From Saccoglossus kowalevskii (Eukaryota; Hemichordata; Enteropneusta; Harrimaniidae), in the NCBI RefSeq assembly GCF_000003605.2, contig NW_003146267.1, positions 1 through 64,000 on the forward strand: DNA of 64,000 nucleotides, given 5' to 3'. A model generated the notes under the pieces. It was not told the origin of the DNA, did not search any database, and worked only from the letters and a program-made list of their open reading frames with translations. Shown piece by piece: positions 62,405 through 64,000 of this stretch; within the stretch, counting starts at the first letter, position 1, and every line of letters begins with the position of its first letter. A program made the position numbers and the translations under genes.

Positions 62405-62531
62405 GTCAGGATGGCCGAGCGGTCTAAGGCGCCAGACTCAAGGATTTGACACCTTGCCCTTATTTCAGGGTTATTTATGGGAGATTTCTGGTCCACGAAT
62501 GTGGGCGTGGGTTCGAATCCCACTTCTGACA
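62405..62531 (+). tRNA. tRNA-Leu-CAA: tRNA-Leu(CAA) with intron, unit 105
   Basis: Reference sequence; flank reads AACAGTC. Confidence 0.95.
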
Positions 62532-62741
62532 ATGTTATTTTACCTTTAGTAACTTAGCAAATTCTCGCCTAGTTTGTGCTCGATATGACATTTAATTATC
62601 TTCGTGTTTAGTCGTGATTCAACATTGACAGTAGTTTCGTTTAGTTTCAATTTACAAATACTGAACCGAGATTACGCATTATATTTCATGACATTTACGA
62701 TAAACTGGACTATTCATACAAGTTGCATATTGCAGAATGTC

Positions 62742-62813
62742 AGCAGCGTGGCGCAGCGGAATCGTGCTGGGCCTACAACCCAGAGGTCCCTGAATCGAAA
62801 CCAGACCCTGCTA
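62742..62813 (+). tRNA. tRNA-iMet-like with anticodon TAC, degenerate subfamily, unit 106
   Basis: C34 to T and T36 to C give anticodon TAC (62774-62776), complementary to GUA. Carries all marks of the degenerate subfamily (compare unit 33). Shares T34 with unit 6, so one probably derives from the other. Likely inactive. Confidence 0.72.
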
Positions 62814-63007
62814 TGAAATTCAAGTTTTTAACCGTTAATTCTCAAACAACCTGTTGCTGCGAGTTATGTGCCTTAAAAGTTTGCTTTATTCATCCGAAAC
62901 ATTCGTGATTCGCAATCTGCCAAGCGCAACAAATTAAGAATGACGAGTAAGTAGGTTGGCAATAACAATAATTATTAACTGGCGCAAAATTTGAGTTGTA
63001 AGTCGCT

Positions 63008-63134
63008 GTCAGGATGGCCGAGCGGTCTAAGGCGCCAGATTCAAGGATTTGACACCTTGCCCTTATTTCAGGGTTATTTATGGGAGATTTCTGGTCCACG
63101 AATGTGGGCGTGGGTTCGAATCCCACTTCTGACA
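63008..63134 (+). tRNA. tRNA-Leu-CAA: tRNA-Leu(CAA) with intron, unit 106
   Basis: C32 to T. Confidence 0.93.
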
Positions 63135-63344
63135 ATGTTATTTTACCTTTAGTAACTTAGCAAATTCTCGCCTAGTTTGTGCTCGATATGACATTTAATT
63201 ATCTTCGTGTTTAGTCGTGATTCAACATTGACAGTAGTTTCGTTTAGTTTCAATTTACAAATACTGAACCGAGATTACGCATTATATTTCATGACATTTA
63301 CGATAAACTGGACTATTCATACAAGTTGCATACTGCAGAATGTC

Positions 63345-63395
63345 AGCAGCGTGGCGCAGCGGAAGCGTGCTGGGCCCATAACCCAGAGGTCCCTG
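63345..63395 (+). pseudogene. tRNA-iMet truncated at 51 nt, unit 107
   Basis: Same breakpoints as units 3, 26 and 28, but with G22 of the main form upstream of the break: recombination has swapped the 5' part. Confidence 0.92.
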
Positions 63396-63506
63396 AAACA
63401 TTAGTGATTCGCAATCTGCCAAGCATAACAAATTATGAATGACTAGTAAGTAGGTTGGCAATAACAATAATTATTAACTGGCGCAAAATTTGAGTTGCAT
63501 GTAACT

Positions 63507-63633
63507 GTCAGGATGGCCGAGCGGTCTAAGGCGCCAGACTCAAGGATTTGACACCTTGCCCTTATTTCAGGGTTATTTATGGGATATTTCTGGTCCACGA
63601 ATGTGGGCGTGGGTTCGAATCCCACTTCTGACA
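63507..63633 (+). tRNA. tRNA-Leu-CAA: tRNA-Leu(CAA) with intron, unit 107
   Basis: Reference exons, GGGATAT intron form. Confidence 0.95.
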
Positions 63634-63843
63634 ATGTTATTTTACCTTTAGTAACTTAGCAAATTCTCGCCTAGTTTGTGCTCGATATGACATTTAATTA
63701 TCTTCGTGTTCAGTCGAGATTCAACATTGACAGTAGTTTCGTTTAGTTTCAATTTACAAATACTGAACCGAGATTACGCATTATATTTCATGACATTTAC
63801 GATAAACTGGACTATTCATACAAGTTGCATATTGCAGAATGTC

Positions 63844-63915
63844 AGCAGCGTGGCGCAGCGGAAGCGTGCTGGGCCCATAACCCAGAGGTCCCTGGATCGA
63901 AACCAGGCGCTGCTA
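63844..63915 (+). tRNA. tRNA-iMet-CAT: tRNA-iMet(CAT), unit 108
   Basis: Same as reference. The window ends inside the spacer that follows, so its Leu partner is not seen. Confidence 0.95.
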
Positions 63916-64000
63916 TGAAATTGAAGTTTTTAACCGTTAATTCTCAAACAACCTGTTGCTGCGAGTAATGTGCCTTAAAAGTTTGCTTTATTCATCCGGA

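Larger units (their letters stand above)
1..64000 (+). repeat. Tandem array of ~603-bp units, each tRNA-iMet(CAT) + tRNA-Leu(CAA)
   Basis: The same block recurs from the first base to the last, 108 times by count of initiator genes; the usual start-to-start distance is 602-604 bp. Shorter units (461, 499, 542, 584-594 bp) are each explained by internal deletions. Both genes point the same way in every unit and no unit is inverted. Neither array edge is in the window, so the true copy number is higher. Animal genomes usually hold roughly ten initiator genes, so this is a very large amplification (family knowledge). It could be a working tRNA gene cluster, or a satellite that happens to carry tRNA genes; sequence cannot separate these. 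Confidence 0.98.

Noticed and set aside
1-64000. CRISPR array
   Set aside because: The repeated part is the whole 603 bp, with no unique spacers between short repeats, and the genes are eukaryotic nuclear tRNAs.
1-64000. tRNA-derived SINEs
   Set aside because: SINEs are dispersed, have a tRNA-related head with an unrelated body and tail, and carry target-site repeats. Here two full tRNA genes lie in strict head-to-tail order with no A-rich tail or target duplication.
1-64000. Organellar or bacterial tRNA cluster
   Set aside because: A1:U72, A54/A60, C33 and the canonical Leu intron after base 37 are eukaryotic nuclear features, and CCA is not encoded.

Overview
The whole 64 kb window is one head-to-tail tandem array. 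The unit is about 603 bp and is present in 108 consecutive copies, the first and last cut by the window edges. I number them 1-108 by their initiator tRNA gene. Every complete unit has the same plan, all on the + strand: a 72-nt initiator tRNA-Met gene (anticodon CAT), a spacer of about 194 nt, a tRNA-Leu(CAA) gene of 127 nt (84 nt mature plus a 43-nt intron after base 37), and a spacer of about 210 nt. No protein gene, rRNA, mobile element or CRISPR array is visible. The long open frames in both directions are the repeat read through its tRNA genes.

Organism: a eukaryotic nuclear genome, most likely an animal. The initiator has A1:U72, three G:C pairs next to the anticodon loop, an AUCGAAA T-loop (A54, A60), and C33 before the anticodon. 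C33 is the animal form; yeast has U33. The intron-bearing tRNA-Leu(CAA) and the short T-runs after each gene fit eukaryotic RNA polymerase III genes. The spacers are AT-rich. I cannot name the species or phylum.

Layout: there are 108 initiator loci, about 40 identical to the reference copy, and 106 Leu loci. Unit 13 has lost its Leu gene and unit 69 keeps only the 3' half of one. The rest carry scattered substitutions or small indels. Initiators cut to 51 nt by one shared deletion lie in units 3, 26, 28 and 107. A diverged initiator subfamily lies in units 6, 11, 12, 33, 34 and 106. Spacers fall into two main haplotypes with recombinants. Many rare marks recur in units far apart, as expected from unequal crossing-over and gene conversion. 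Spacers are about as well conserved as the genes, so homogenisation rather than selection on single copies seems to hold the array together.

Points of most interest: (1) the scale of a two-gene tDNA satellite pairing the start tRNA with one leucine tRNA; (2) six initiator copies with changed anticodons (AAT twice, CGT, CAA, TAT, TAC), of which unit 104 is otherwise unaltered; (3) one Leu gene changed to anticodon TAA and one initiator with an elongator-like T54. Expression of any copy cannot be judged from sequence alone. Two short stretches (about 24721-24800 and 42326-42412) show clustered single-base losses that look like consensus error.
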